52,130 bases of DNA from Kiritimatiellota bacterium (GTDB lineage Bacteria; Verrucomicrobiota; Kiritimatiellia; JAAZAB01). A model generated the notes under the pieces. That model was given only the letters and a program-made list of their open reading frames with translations. It searched no databases and was not told the origin of the DNA. Shown piece by piece: positions 9,258 to 16,740 of the stretch; position 1 is the stretch's first letter; each line of letters begins with the position of its first letter. The translations under genes and the position numbers were made by a program. The stretch is taken from NCBI GenBank assembly GCA_026398415.1, contig JAPLSY010000079.1, positions 1-52,130 of the forward strand, given 5' to 3'.

Positions 9258-10625
9258 ATGGCCACATATGATTTAACGCCCGTAAGCGTTCCGAAGGTTC
9301 ACACCAAATACCGTACGATCAAGACCAGCATACCGGTGCCGCAGTCCCTGCTGATTTTTAAAAAACTGCAACAGTCGGAGCCCCGCTCCATGTCCGGTCA
9401 GCCCCCGATCATCTGGCACAAGGCCGACAATTTTATCGTCAGCGACAAATGGGGCAACCGCTGGATTGACTGGTCCTCGGGCGTGCTGATTGCCAATGCC
9501 GGGCATGGCCGCAAGGAAATTGCCAGGGCGCTAATGGACGAGATTGAGCAGGGCCTGCTGGCCTCCTACGTATTCGTGCACGAGAAGCGCGCGGAACTGA
9601 CGACGATGCTGCAAGCGCTCGCGCCGGACCCGAAGAACTACAGCGTGTTCCTGCTCAGCACCGGCAGTGAATCCACCGAAAACTGCATCAAGATGGCCAA
9701 GACCTATGCCGTGGAAAAATACGGCACGCAGAAGCGTTATATCATTTCATTCCAGAACGCGTTCCACGGCCGTACCATGGGCGCGCAACTGGCCGGCGGC
9801 ATGCCGCGCCTGAAAAAGTGGCTGGGCCGGTTGGACCCCTCATTTGTGCAGGTGCCGTTCCCGGACGGCTACAAGAACGAGGATACCTCGTTCGACCTGT
9901 TTATTAAAACGCTCAAGAATAAAGGCGTCATTTTCAAGGATATTGCGGGCGTGATCACCGAAAGTTACCAGGGCGTCGGCCCCGACTTCCTGCCGGTGAA
10001 GTATGCCCAGAAAATGGAGGCGTTTTGCCGCGAGCATGACATCATTATGACCTTTGACGAAGTGCAGGCGGGTTTCGGGCGGACCGGCAAAATGTTCTGC
10101 TTTGAGCATTACGGCGTCAAACCCGATCTGATTGCCTGCGGCAAGGGCATTTCCTCCTCCTTGCCACTTGCGGCGGTGATCGGGCGGAAAGACATACAGG
10201 GGCTGTATGCGCCCGGATCCATGACCTCCACGCATTCCGGCTCGCCCCTGCCGGTGGCGGCGGCCATTGCCAACCTGAAGCTCATTCAGAAAGAACGCCT
10301 GGTGGCGCATGCCGCCAAGCTGGGCAAAATCCTGGTGCCGGAAGTGCATCGCATCCAGAAAAAATATCCGTCCGTACTGGGCTGTGCGCAGGGCAAAGGC
10401 CTGGTGGCCGGCATCCAGGTGGTGAAGCCGGGGACGAAGGAGCCCGATGCAGAACTGGCGACGAAGATCAATGTGGCCTGCTTGCAGAAGGGACTGCTCA
10501 TGTTTGCGCCGGTCGGGATTGGCGGCGAATGCCTGAAGATCGCTCCGCCGCTGACGATCACCGAGGATGCCCTGCGCGAATCGCTCCAGGTGTTCGAGGA
10601 AGCGATCGGCGAAGTAATTCAGTGA
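9258..10625 (+). CDS. Class-III PLP-dependent aminotransferase
   Basis: At 455 residues this resembles 4-aminobutyrate or acetylornithine-type aminotransferases: LLSTGSESTENCIKMAK, FQNAFHGRTMGA, D267 in TFDEVQAGFGRTG, PLP lysine K296 in ACGKGISSSLP, and THSGSPLPVAAA. The start at MATYDLT has GAAAGGA nine bases upstream; longer in-frame extensions overlap the oxidoreductase and are rejected. It lies 22 bases after the oxidoreductase and is almost certainly co-transcribed. It is the second class-III aminotransferase in this cluster, the other being fused to an amidohydrolase. The substrate is probably an amino-sugar acid or omega-amino acid, but this cannot be read from sequence alone. Confidence 0.9.
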   Translation: MATYDLTPVSVPKVHTKYRTIKTSIPVPQSLLIFKKLQQSEPRSMSGQPPIIWHKADNFIVSDKWGNRWIDWSSGVLIANAGHGRKEIARALMDEIEQGLLASYVFVHEKRAELTTMLQALAPDPKNYSVFLLSTGSESTENCIKMAKTYAVEKYGTQKRYIISFQNAFHGRTMGAQLAGGMPRLKKWLGRLDPSFVQVPFPDGYKNEDTSFDLFIKTLKNKGVIFKDIAGVITESYQGVGPDFLPVKYAQKMEAFCREHDIIMTFDEVQAGFGRTGKMFCFEHYGVKPDLIACGKGISSSLPLAAVIGRKDIQGLYAPGSMTSTHSGSPLPVAAAIANLKLIQKERLVAHAAKLGKILVPEVHRIQKKYPSVLGCAQGKGLVAGIQVVKPGTKEPDAELATKINVACLQKGLLMFAPVGIGGECLKIAPPLTITEDALRESLQVFEEAIGEVIQ

Positions 10626-10700
10626 TTAATCGATTTAGAGATTGATCGATTTAAGACTCCTCAATCGCTAAATCACTGAATCACTAAATCCATCAATATT
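10622..10700. repeat. Degenerate short-period spacer repeat
   Basis: The spacer after the aminotransferase is a chain of near-copies of GATTNATCGATTTA and CTAAATCACTGAATCACT in both orientations. It is AT-rich, unlike the flanking coding DNA, and can fold imperfectly on itself. No gene is seen in it. Confidence 0.6.
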
Positions 10701-10712
10701 AAAAGGTGTACA

Positions 10713-11972
10713 ATGTCAGTCCCGAAGTCAATGCATGCGGTCGTTGCCCAGGTATTTGCCCGCACCCCGGTGACCGACATTCATACGCACCTCTTCGATC
10801 CGGCCATGGGGTCGCTCCTGCTCTGGGGGATTGACGAACTGCTGACTTATCACTACCTCGTGGCGGAAGTGTTGCGTGCCCGGTCGGACATAACCTATAA
10901 AGCTTTTTGGGCTATGCCGAAATCGGCGCAGGCGGACCTGATCTGGCAGGAGTTGTTTGTCAAGCGTACGCCGGTGTCGGAAGCCTGCCGCGGAGTACTG
11001 ACCGTTCTCAAGGCACTGGGCTTGAATGCCAACGCCGAAAGGCTGTCCGATATCCGCGCGTATTTTGCCGCTCAGACGGTGCGCGGCTATGTGGAGAAAG
11101 TGTTCAAGCTGGCCGGGGTGGAGCGCGTTTACATGACCAACGATCCGCTGCATCCGGCGGAACGCGCGGTCTGGGAAAAAGGATTTGAACGCGATCCCCG
11201 TTTTCTGGCCGCCCTGCGGCTGGATAGTGCGCTCAAGGATTGGCCGCAGAGCGTCGGCAATCTTAAAGCCCTGGGCTATGCGGTGGATTCATCCCTCTCC
11301 GGGAGGAGCTTAAGTGAAGTCCGCCGTTATCTCACTGATTGGAGCCAAAAGATTGAGGCCCGTTATATGGCCATCAGCTTGGCGCCGGACTTTGCGTATC
11401 CGGATACCACGTCCAGTTTGACGAATCTCATGGTCAAGGCGGTCATTCCGGTGGCCCGCGCGCGGGGCATTCCCGTGGCCCTCATGATCGGCGTGCGCAA
11501 GGCGGTTAATCCGGCCCTGGGCGATGCGGGTGATTCGGTCGGTCCGTCCGATCTTGCCACGGTGGAAAACCTGGCGCGCGATTTTGGCGACGTGACCTTC
11601 CTGGTGACTCTGTTGGCGCGCGAGAACATGCATGGCCTGTGTGTGGCAGCCCGTAAATTCAAGAATATTGTGCCATTCGGCTGTTGGTGGTTTCTCAATA
11701 ATCCGTCACTGATCCGCGAGATCACCGCCATGCGCTTGGAAATGCTGGGACTTTCCTTCATTCCCCAGCATTCCGATTGCCGGATCCTGGACCAGCTCAT
11801 CTACAAGTGGACGCATTCCCGGGTAATCATCGGGGACGTGCTGGCTTCGAAATACGAGGACTTGGTCCAAGTTGGCCGGCCGGTTTCCGAGGCCGATATC
11901 CGCCGCGATCTGGCGGCGCTATTCGATGGCCGCCTGATAAACCAGCGGCTGTCTGTCGTTACCGCGTATTGA
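10713..11972 (+). CDS. Uronate-isomerase-like (glucuronate isomerase family) TIM-barrel protein
   Basis: At 419 residues this begins, after a short helix, with the amidohydrolase-superfamily metal motif TDIHTHLFDP (H24-x-H26), followed by LLLWGIDELLTYHYLVAE, a stretch typical of divergent uronate/glucuronate isomerases found in PVC bacteria. The C-terminal half contains NIVPFGCWWFLNNPSLI and VIIGDVLASKY. Classical UxaC converts glucuronate to fructuronate; the short divergent subgroup is not well characterised. The start has AAAGG about seven bases upstream. Its 3' end overlaps the convergent AraC gene by 14 bases. The final codons lie in a repeat duplicated at 15109-15189. A role in uronic-acid catabolism fits the cluster. 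Confidence 0.78.
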   Translation: MSVPKSMHAVVAQVFARTPVTDIHTHLFDPAMGSLLLWGIDELLTYHYLVAEVLRARSDITYKAFWAMPKSAQADLIWQELFVKRTPVSEACRGVLTVLKALGLNANAERLSDIRAYFAAQTVRGYVEKVFKLAGVERVYMTNDPLHPAERAVWEKGFERDPRFLAALRLDSALKDWPQSVGNLKALGYAVDSSLSGRSLSEVRRYLTDWSQKIEARYMAISLAPDFAYPDTTSSLTNLMVKAVIPVARARGIPVALMIGVRKAVNPALGDAGDSVGPSDLATVENLARDFGDVTFLVTLLARENMHGLCVAARKFKNIVPFGCWWFLNNPSLIREITAMRLEMLGLSFIPQHSDCRILDQLIYKWTHSRVIIGDVLASKYEDLVQVGRPVSEADIRRDLAALFDGRLINQRLSVVTAY

Positions 11973-12002
11973 TGTGCGTTCGCGCATAGAGGCGGCGATA
12001 GG
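11922..12002. repeat. Repeat A: source of the duplication-junction fragment A'
   Basis: This stretch, covering the end of the uronate-isomerase-like gene and the end of the AraC gene, matches 15109-15189 without gaps (constant offset 3187) and with about five mismatches. It starts with TTCGATGGCCGCC, which is also the point where repeat B ends. Confidence 0.9.
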
Positions 12003-12795
12003 CCAGAGGTGGCATTCCCTCGTGGCGGCGAAAAATGCGTCGAAAATATCCGGCCTTCTGAAAACCGCACGCTTGCGCGATCTGATCCACGTTGAGGGCG
12101 CTTTCGCGCAGTAGCGCCCGGGCTTCGCGTAGGCGGCGTTGATGAATGAAATCCGTCAGTGTAATCCCTTTGACCTGCCGAAAAATCCTTCCGAGGTAGT
12201 CCGGGTTGCAATGGAGCTCGCCGGCGATTTCCGCAGTGCTGATCGCGGACTGAAAATGGGCCGTGCTAAACGCTGCCGCGCGTTCGGCCAATACGTGCGC
12301 CGTGGAGTCGGTCTTTATTGGCGGCAGGCCCATGTCGGCCGCTTCGCATAGTATAAGCATGACCAGCAATGCTGCAGGAATCGGCTGAAGGGCACCTTCT
12401 TCCTGGTCGTTAATGAAACGATGATACAATTCCGCCAGGCGGTCAGGGCGTCGTACGGCAGCCTGTTGGGGAACCACAATGCGATTTTTCGGGGGTAAAT
12501 GTTTTTTCCAAGGCGCGATCCGGAAGTGAATCCAATAAAACGACAAGTCGCGCGGGTAGGGGCGCGTTCCCCCATGGCGTCGCCCCGGCCACAGGACCAG
12601 CGTTTGACCTGTCTCGATGACGAATGCGCGTCCCTGCTCCTGCATGTCAAGGCGTCCCTTCCGCACGAATATCAACTCGTAGGAGTCAATTACCCGATCG
12701 GGATGACTGCCGCACCCGCGCGAGATGAAAAGCCCGGCATTGCATGCCGTCAGCGGCTGATGCAGGTCTAAAGCCAGCGTGTTGGTTTTATTCAT
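11959..12795 (-). CDS. AraC family transcriptional regulator
   Basis: At 278 residues this has an N-terminal cupin-like sensing domain (~10-140: ISRGCGSHPDR, YELIFVRKGRLDM, LVLWPGRRHGG, FYWIHFRI) and a C-terminal double helix-turn-helix (~175-275) with HFQSAISTAEIAGELHCNPDYLGRIFRQV and the AraC signature ending QACGFQKAGYFRRIFRRHEGMPPLAYRR. Such proteins bind a sugar and activate glycan genes. It is divergent from the GH127 gene across a 136-base gap, so GH127 is the obvious target. An AAGGGA site precedes its ATG. Its last codons lie in repeat A. Confidence 0.92.
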   Translation of the reverse strand: MNKTNTLALDLHQPLTACNAGLFISRGCGSHPDRVIDSYELIFVRKGRLDMQEQGRAFVIETGQTLVLWPGRRHGGTRPYPRDLSFYWIHFRIAPWKKHLPPKNRIVVPQQAAVRRPDRLAELYHRFINDQEEGALQPIPAALLVMLILCEAADMGLPPIKTDSTAHVLAERAAAFSTAHFQSAISTAEIAGELHCNPDYLGRIFRQVKGITLTDFIHQRRLREARALLRESALNVDQIAQACGFQKAGYFRRIFRRHEGMPPLAYRRLYARTHINTR

Positions 12796-12931
12796 TTAAA
12801 GTCGGAATTGTCCCTTTTTTATACGGTTCTTGCCTCTTGTTCCTTTTATTGTACGTAGTGTAAGTTTGTTGGCAAGTCGGAATCAGTGTCTTTAATAAAC
12901 TGTTCGAACAATAACACGAAGGGACAAGCTT

Positions 12932-14926
12932 GTGAAAATCCAGATTATTGATCGTCCCGGCCAGGCGCAATCTAATTTCCATTATCCGGGCAACCGTCCA
13001 CCGCTCCTGCCCAGCCCGTTGATCAAACTCCCGCTCGGGAGCGTTCGCCCGCAGGGTTGGCTGAAGCATCAGCTCGATCTGATGGTGGAGGGCATGACGG
13101 GGCGCCTCAGCGAATTAAGTCCGTTTCTCGCACCTGATAACGGTTGGTTGGGCGGGGAAAAGGAAGGCTGGGAGGAGCAGCCTTACTGGTTTCGGGGGTT
13201 TTATGATCTGGCTGTGCTCATGGATAATCCGCGATGCCGTGAGATTGCTGATCGCTGGATCAATGCCATGTTACGAAACCAGTATCCGGATGGCTACTTT
13301 GGCCCGCGTTTTAATAAGGCGGTCACGGGCAAGAATGGACAGACGATATGCGATCTCTGGCCGCATATGATTATGTTGGATGCCATCGTGCACTACGCCG
13401 AGTATGCGGGTGATGCGCGCGTGGTTCCTTTCGTCCAACGTTTCTTTGCCTATTGCCGCGATTTGCCAGACGAGCGCTTTATCCCGCCCATCCAACCGGG
13501 TTATGACAACTGGCGGCCTACTATTCAACATGCCCGGGCCGGAGACATGTTGCCGCATATTTACTGGCTCTACAATCGGACCGAAGAACCGTGGCTACTC
13601 GATCTGGCCCGGCGCTTTTATGACCGCATTACGCCGCCGGAAAGCGAATGGCTGGACCATCATGTGGTTAATTTTACCCAGCGGTTCCAATATCCTGGCA
13701 TTTACTACGCGCTTTCGCATGACCGGGGCCATCTGGAACTCGCCGAATACTGGTACACCCAGCACATGCTTGCCTGGGGACAGCAACCCAGGGGCATTTT
13801 TAGCGCTGATGAAAAAATCCGGCCGGGTAAGGTTGATCCCCGGCAGGGTTTCGAGACATGCGGCATGACGGAATTTGCCAAGAGTTTTTACCTTCTTGGC
13901 CGGATCAGTGGCAACCCGGCTTACGCCGACCGGACGGAAGATATCATGCTTAACCACTTTCCAGCCGCGCAGGCCCCAGATCTCAAAGGTCTGCATTATT
14001 TGACTGCCGCCAATATGCCTCAACTTGACCGAAATGACCATGACTTCAAGAACAAAGGCTTTCAGCTGCCGTATTCTTCTGGAGGAAAAACAGGACAAAC
14101 ATATCGTTGTTGCCAGCACAATGTGGCCATGGGCTGGCCATGGTACGTCCAAAACCTATGGCAGGCGACAGGCGATAATGGGCTGGCCGCCTGGATGTAC
14201 GGCGCTTCGGAGGTGACCGCCAAGGTCGGACGGGAAGGCAAGGAGGTCGCGATCGCAGAGCACACGGATTACCCTTTCAGGAGCAGTGTGAAACTGACGG
14301 TGAAGTGCGCTGGTCAAATCACATTTCCGCTTTATTTGCGGGTTCCGCGCTGGTGCGAAGGCTTCACGGTTGCGGTCAACGCTGAACGGCTGGAGGGCGA
14401 TGCCCCGGCCGCTTGCTGGGTCCGGATCGAACGATCGTGGCGGAATGGCGACACCGTCGAGATTGAGATGCCCGTGAAGTTGGCACTGACCGTTTGGCCG
14501 CGCACGGGGAGTGTCACGGTGGACCGCGGGCCGTTGAGTTACTCCGTCAAGATCGAGGAGGATTGGCGGCGGGCGGAGGGCACGGATGAATGGCCGCAGT
14601 GGGAGGTTTTCCCTAAAAGTCCGTGGAATTACGGCCTGGTGATTGACCGCGATCATCCCGCCGCGAGTTTGAAAGTGAAAGAAAAACCGGTCTCGTCCAC
14701 CCAGCCCTGGTCGCTGGATGCTGCGCCGATCGAGATCAAAGCTAAAGCCAAGCGTATTCCAAACTGGAAGCTGGAAGGCAATACCGTCCAGCCCCTGCAG
14801 GCAAGCCCGATCAAGTCAGACCAGTCCGATGAGACGATTAGCCTTGTTCCGCTCGGCTGTGCCCGGCTGAGAATGGCTTGTCTTCCCAGGATTGAGGACG
14901 GCCCGGATGCCAGGTATTGGAAATGA
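12932..14926 (+). CDS. Beta-L-arabinofuranosidase-like protein (GH127/DUF1680)
   Basis: At 664 residues this belongs to the (alpha/alpha)6-barrel GH127/146 group: EEQPYWFRGFYDLAVLM, QYPDGYFGP, DHHVVNFTQ, then E308 and C310 in GFETCGMTE and C393-C394 in YRCCQHNVAMGWPWYV. In characterised GH127 enzymes the corresponding Glu and Cys residues bind zinc and one Cys is the nucleophile, so the catalytic set appears present. The start is GTG, with GAAGGGA seven bases upstream. There is no signal peptide, so it acts in the cytoplasm on imported material. It is divergent from an AraC regulator, its likely controller. The gene ends about 40 bases before the duplication scar. Substrate specificity within DUF1680 is uncertain. 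Confidence 0.88.
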   Translation: MKIQIIDRPGQAQSNFHYPGNRPPLLPSPLIKLPLGSVRPQGWLKHQLDLMVEGMTGRLSELSPFLAPDNGWLGGEKEGWEEQPYWFRGFYDLAVLMDNPRCREIADRWINAMLRNQYPDGYFGPRFNKAVTGKNGQTICDLWPHMIMLDAIVHYAEYAGDARVVPFVQRFFAYCRDLPDERFIPPIQPGYDNWRPTIQHARAGDMLPHIYWLYNRTEEPWLLDLARRFYDRITPPESEWLDHHVVNFTQRFQYPGIYYALSHDRGHLELAEYWYTQHMLAWGQQPRGIFSADEKIRPGKVDPRQGFETCGMTEFAKSFYLLGRISGNPAYADRTEDIMLNHFPAAQAPDLKGLHYLTAANMPQLDRNDHDFKNKGFQLPYSSGGKTGQTYRCCQHNVAMGWPWYVQNLWQATGDNGLAAWMYGASEVTAKVGREGKEVAIAEHTDYPFRSSVKLTVKCAGQITFPLYLRVPRWCEGFTVAVNAERLEGDAPAACWVRIERSWRNGDTVEIEMPVKLALTVWPRTGSVTVDRGPLSYSVKIEEDWRRAEGTDEWPQWEVFPKSPWNYGLVIDRDHPAASLKVKEKPVSSTQPWSLDAAPIEIKAKAKRIPNWKLEGNTVQPLQASPIKSDQSDETISLVPLGCARLRMACLPRIEDGPDARYWK

Positions 14927-14967
14927 TTTTAGGCGGAATTTGTCTTATCCTCATAACGTCTCAGGGC

Positions 14968-15121
14968 GCTCAATAGCCGCGGACAGGCGCCGGATTGCGT
15001 AAGTGCCCGTTGCATCATCCGCAGGCCCGGCACCATGTATTTCACGAACTAGGCGGTCTCCGGATTCGCGCTCAGGCGCCCATACGCGCCCAGGGCCTGC
15101 GCCAGACGTTCGATGGCCGCC
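14968..15121 (-). pseudogene. Repeat B': decayed C-terminal fragment of the nucleotidyltransferase-kinase gene
   Basis: The stretch matches 16777-16930, the end of the intact minus-strand fusion gene, without gaps (offset 1809) and with about a dozen substitutions. In the minus-strand reading frame the tryptophan codon 626 (TGG) has become TAG at 15051-15049, so the fragment is not translatable through. It has no start or upstream part. It abuts fragment A' exactly at the shared TTCGATGGCCGCC (15109-15121). Confidence 0.88.
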
Positions 15122-15189
15122 TGATCAATCAGTAGCTGTCTGTCGTTACCGCGTATTGATGTGCGTTCGCGCATAGAGGCGGCGACAGG
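15109..15189 (-). pseudogene. Repeat A': fragment of the AraC C-terminus and uronate-isomerase tail
   Basis: This copy of 11922-12002 carries the last AraC codons on the minus strand and the last isomerase codons on the plus strand, cut off from both genes. Together with B' it fills most of the 318-base gap between GH127 and the ceramidase-like gene (14927-15244). Nothing else recognisable is present there, although homology to AraC may trail on for a few bases to about 15200. Confidence 0.88.
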
Positions 15190-15244
15190 GGTATTTCCTC
15201 GTATTCAACCGGTTGGCGCTTGTAACGGCATTCCCTGGCTCTGC

Positions 15245-16564
15245 CTATCGCTGTACGGTGCATATCCGGCGGAGTTGCTGTACCACGCGATGCACTGCCC
15301 CGGCGACGCGGTCCTCCACGTCGCCGGCCCAGCGCCAGGCCGGGCGGCCATACTCATCGAGGTGCGGGCCACCCTCGTAACCGCCCTCCTCCCACACCCG
15401 GCGCGATGGGATATAGGCGACCATGTCATTGGCATAACCGCATATCCAGGCCGAAGGGCCGAACTCGCGCTTGAAGCGCAGGGAGTAATCTACCACCGCT
15501 TCGCCGCCGATACCGATGAAGAGCAGTTCCTTGCCGAGCTGCCACGCTTGTACGGGATAGGGGTAGGTTTTCGGAAAAACGATCCCTGCGTCGATCATTT
15601 TGAGCATGCGTTTGGCCCAGCGCACGTGTAGTTCGCGCTTGCCATTGGCCACCGGTAGCAGTTTTTCGCGTGTGACCACCTCGTCGTATGCCAGGTCCAC
15701 AAACTCGAAGGCCGTGCGCAGTCCCGTTGACACTGGTTGCATGGGCTTGGCCAGTACCGCCTCCACTGCCGCGGAGAGCATCTTGCCATAGCCTTCGGCC
15801 AATTCCAAGTTCTGGCCACGCGGGATCGGGTTCTGGTCGGCGCCGCAGGCATTGAAGAACATGGCCACAGTGTCGGGATGCTGCGCTTCCAGGTTGACCT
15901 GCGCGAAACTTGGATAGTCGCCGCACAATGTGTTGAAGGGTTCGAGGGTGGTCGGGTGGCAGGCATAGCCGAACAGAACACTAAGCAACTTCCCATCCTT
16001 GCCTTTCACGGCCAGTACGGGCACATAGTGGTCCACCACGCCTTTGAGGGGTTTGCCCGCAGCCCGTAGTTGCGGGACCACGGCCTCGCTGTTCTCACGG
16101 CGGTTGACGGCAAAGGTGCACAGCCCCTCGCCCTTGAAAAGCTGGGCTGGCTGCAAGTTGCCCAACGCCTCGCCAACTGCCACGATCACCTGTTCCACCA
16201 TCCAATCGGAGTACTCAGCCACCAGCCGCCGCTGCTCATCGTCCAGCGGGTAATAATCCACCAAGTCGTCTTTCAGTACCGGCCCGCAGTGGTTGTGGGA
16301 GAAGGTGAACATGAACCCGGCGCGCTCCAGCCCGAAGCGCTGCTGCAACCTGGCATAGAGTCCCTCGTAGATTATCTTGGACATGCCCATATGGTCGGTC
16401 GTGGCCAGCACTGCGCACGTTCCGTCGGGGGCTTTGAAGGCGAGCACCTTGACCCACAGGTCATGGATTTTACCATCCGGGATGCGTTTGGATGGGTATC
16501 CGGCCAGCCACACCGGCGTCTGTGGTGTGATCACACGACGACTAATGCCAATCTGCCAGTTCAT
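15245..16564 (-). CDS. Neutral/alkaline ceramidase-like protein
   Basis: This 439-residue protein has the features of the neutral/alkaline non-lysosomal ceramidase N-terminal domain: GISRRVITPQTPVWLAGY near the start, FTFSHNHCGP (zinc-ligand type histidines), FGYACHPTTLE (third histidine) and FNACGADQNP. True ceramidases hydrolyse N-acyl-sphingosine, but many short PVC relatives sit in glycan or secondary catabolic clusters with unknown substrates. I chose the start at 16564 because GGGAGGA lies eight bases upstream and family members begin at this point; a 17-codon extension is possible but has no signal. No signal peptide is apparent. A promoter with an overlapping inverted repeat lies at 16677-16714. 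Confidence 0.82.
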   Translation of the reverse strand: MNWQIGISRRVITPQTPVWLAGYPSKRIPDGKIHDLWVKVLAFKAPDGTCAVLATTDHMGMSKIIYEGLYARLQQRFGLERAGFMFTFSHNHCGPVLKDDLVDYYPLDDEQRRLVAEYSDWMVEQVIVAVGEALGNLQPAQLFKGEGLCTFAVNRRENSEAVVPQLRAAGKPLKGVVDHYVPVLAVKGKDGKLLSVLFGYACHPTTLEPFNTLCGDYPSFAQVNLEAQHPDTVAMFFNACGADQNPIPRGQNLELAEGYGKMLSAAVEAVLAKPMQPVSTGLRTAFEFVDLAYDEVVTREKLLPVANGKRELHVRWAKRMLKMIDAGIVFPKTYPYPVQAWQLGKELLFIGIGGEAVVDYSLRFKREFGPSAWICGYANDMVAYIPSRRVWEEGGYEGGPHLDEYGRPAWRWAGDVEDRVAGAVHRVVQQLRRICTVQR

Positions 16565-16676
16565 TTCGTCAGTCCTCCCAGAAGCGGCGAACGGGCTGAT
16601 GGCGGGAATTACCATTGCCAGCCAGCAGCTTTACGCTTTGTTTTTCGAACAATACTACAGAAACGTCGGTTTTTGT

Positions 16677-16714
16677 GTGAAAAACAATATAATATATTTT
16701 CACTTTGGTGTCAC
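16677..16714 (-). promoter_or_regulatory. Promoter with overlapping inverted repeat for the ceramidase-like gene
   Basis: On the minus strand GTGACA (16714-16709), a 17-base spacer and TATATT (16691-16686) form a good sigma-70-type promoter. The perfect inverted repeat GTGAAAA-N13-TTTTCAC (16677-16703) covers the -10 box and spacer, as expected for a repressor operator. The regulator is unknown. Confidence 0.6.
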
Positions 16715-16740
16715 GATCTCAGAAACGGTTCGTAGCCCAT

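Noticed and set aside
14968..15189. Insertion sequence ends
   Set aside because: The repeats are gene fragments in direct orientation with no transposase or inverted termini; the tandem-duplication order explains them.
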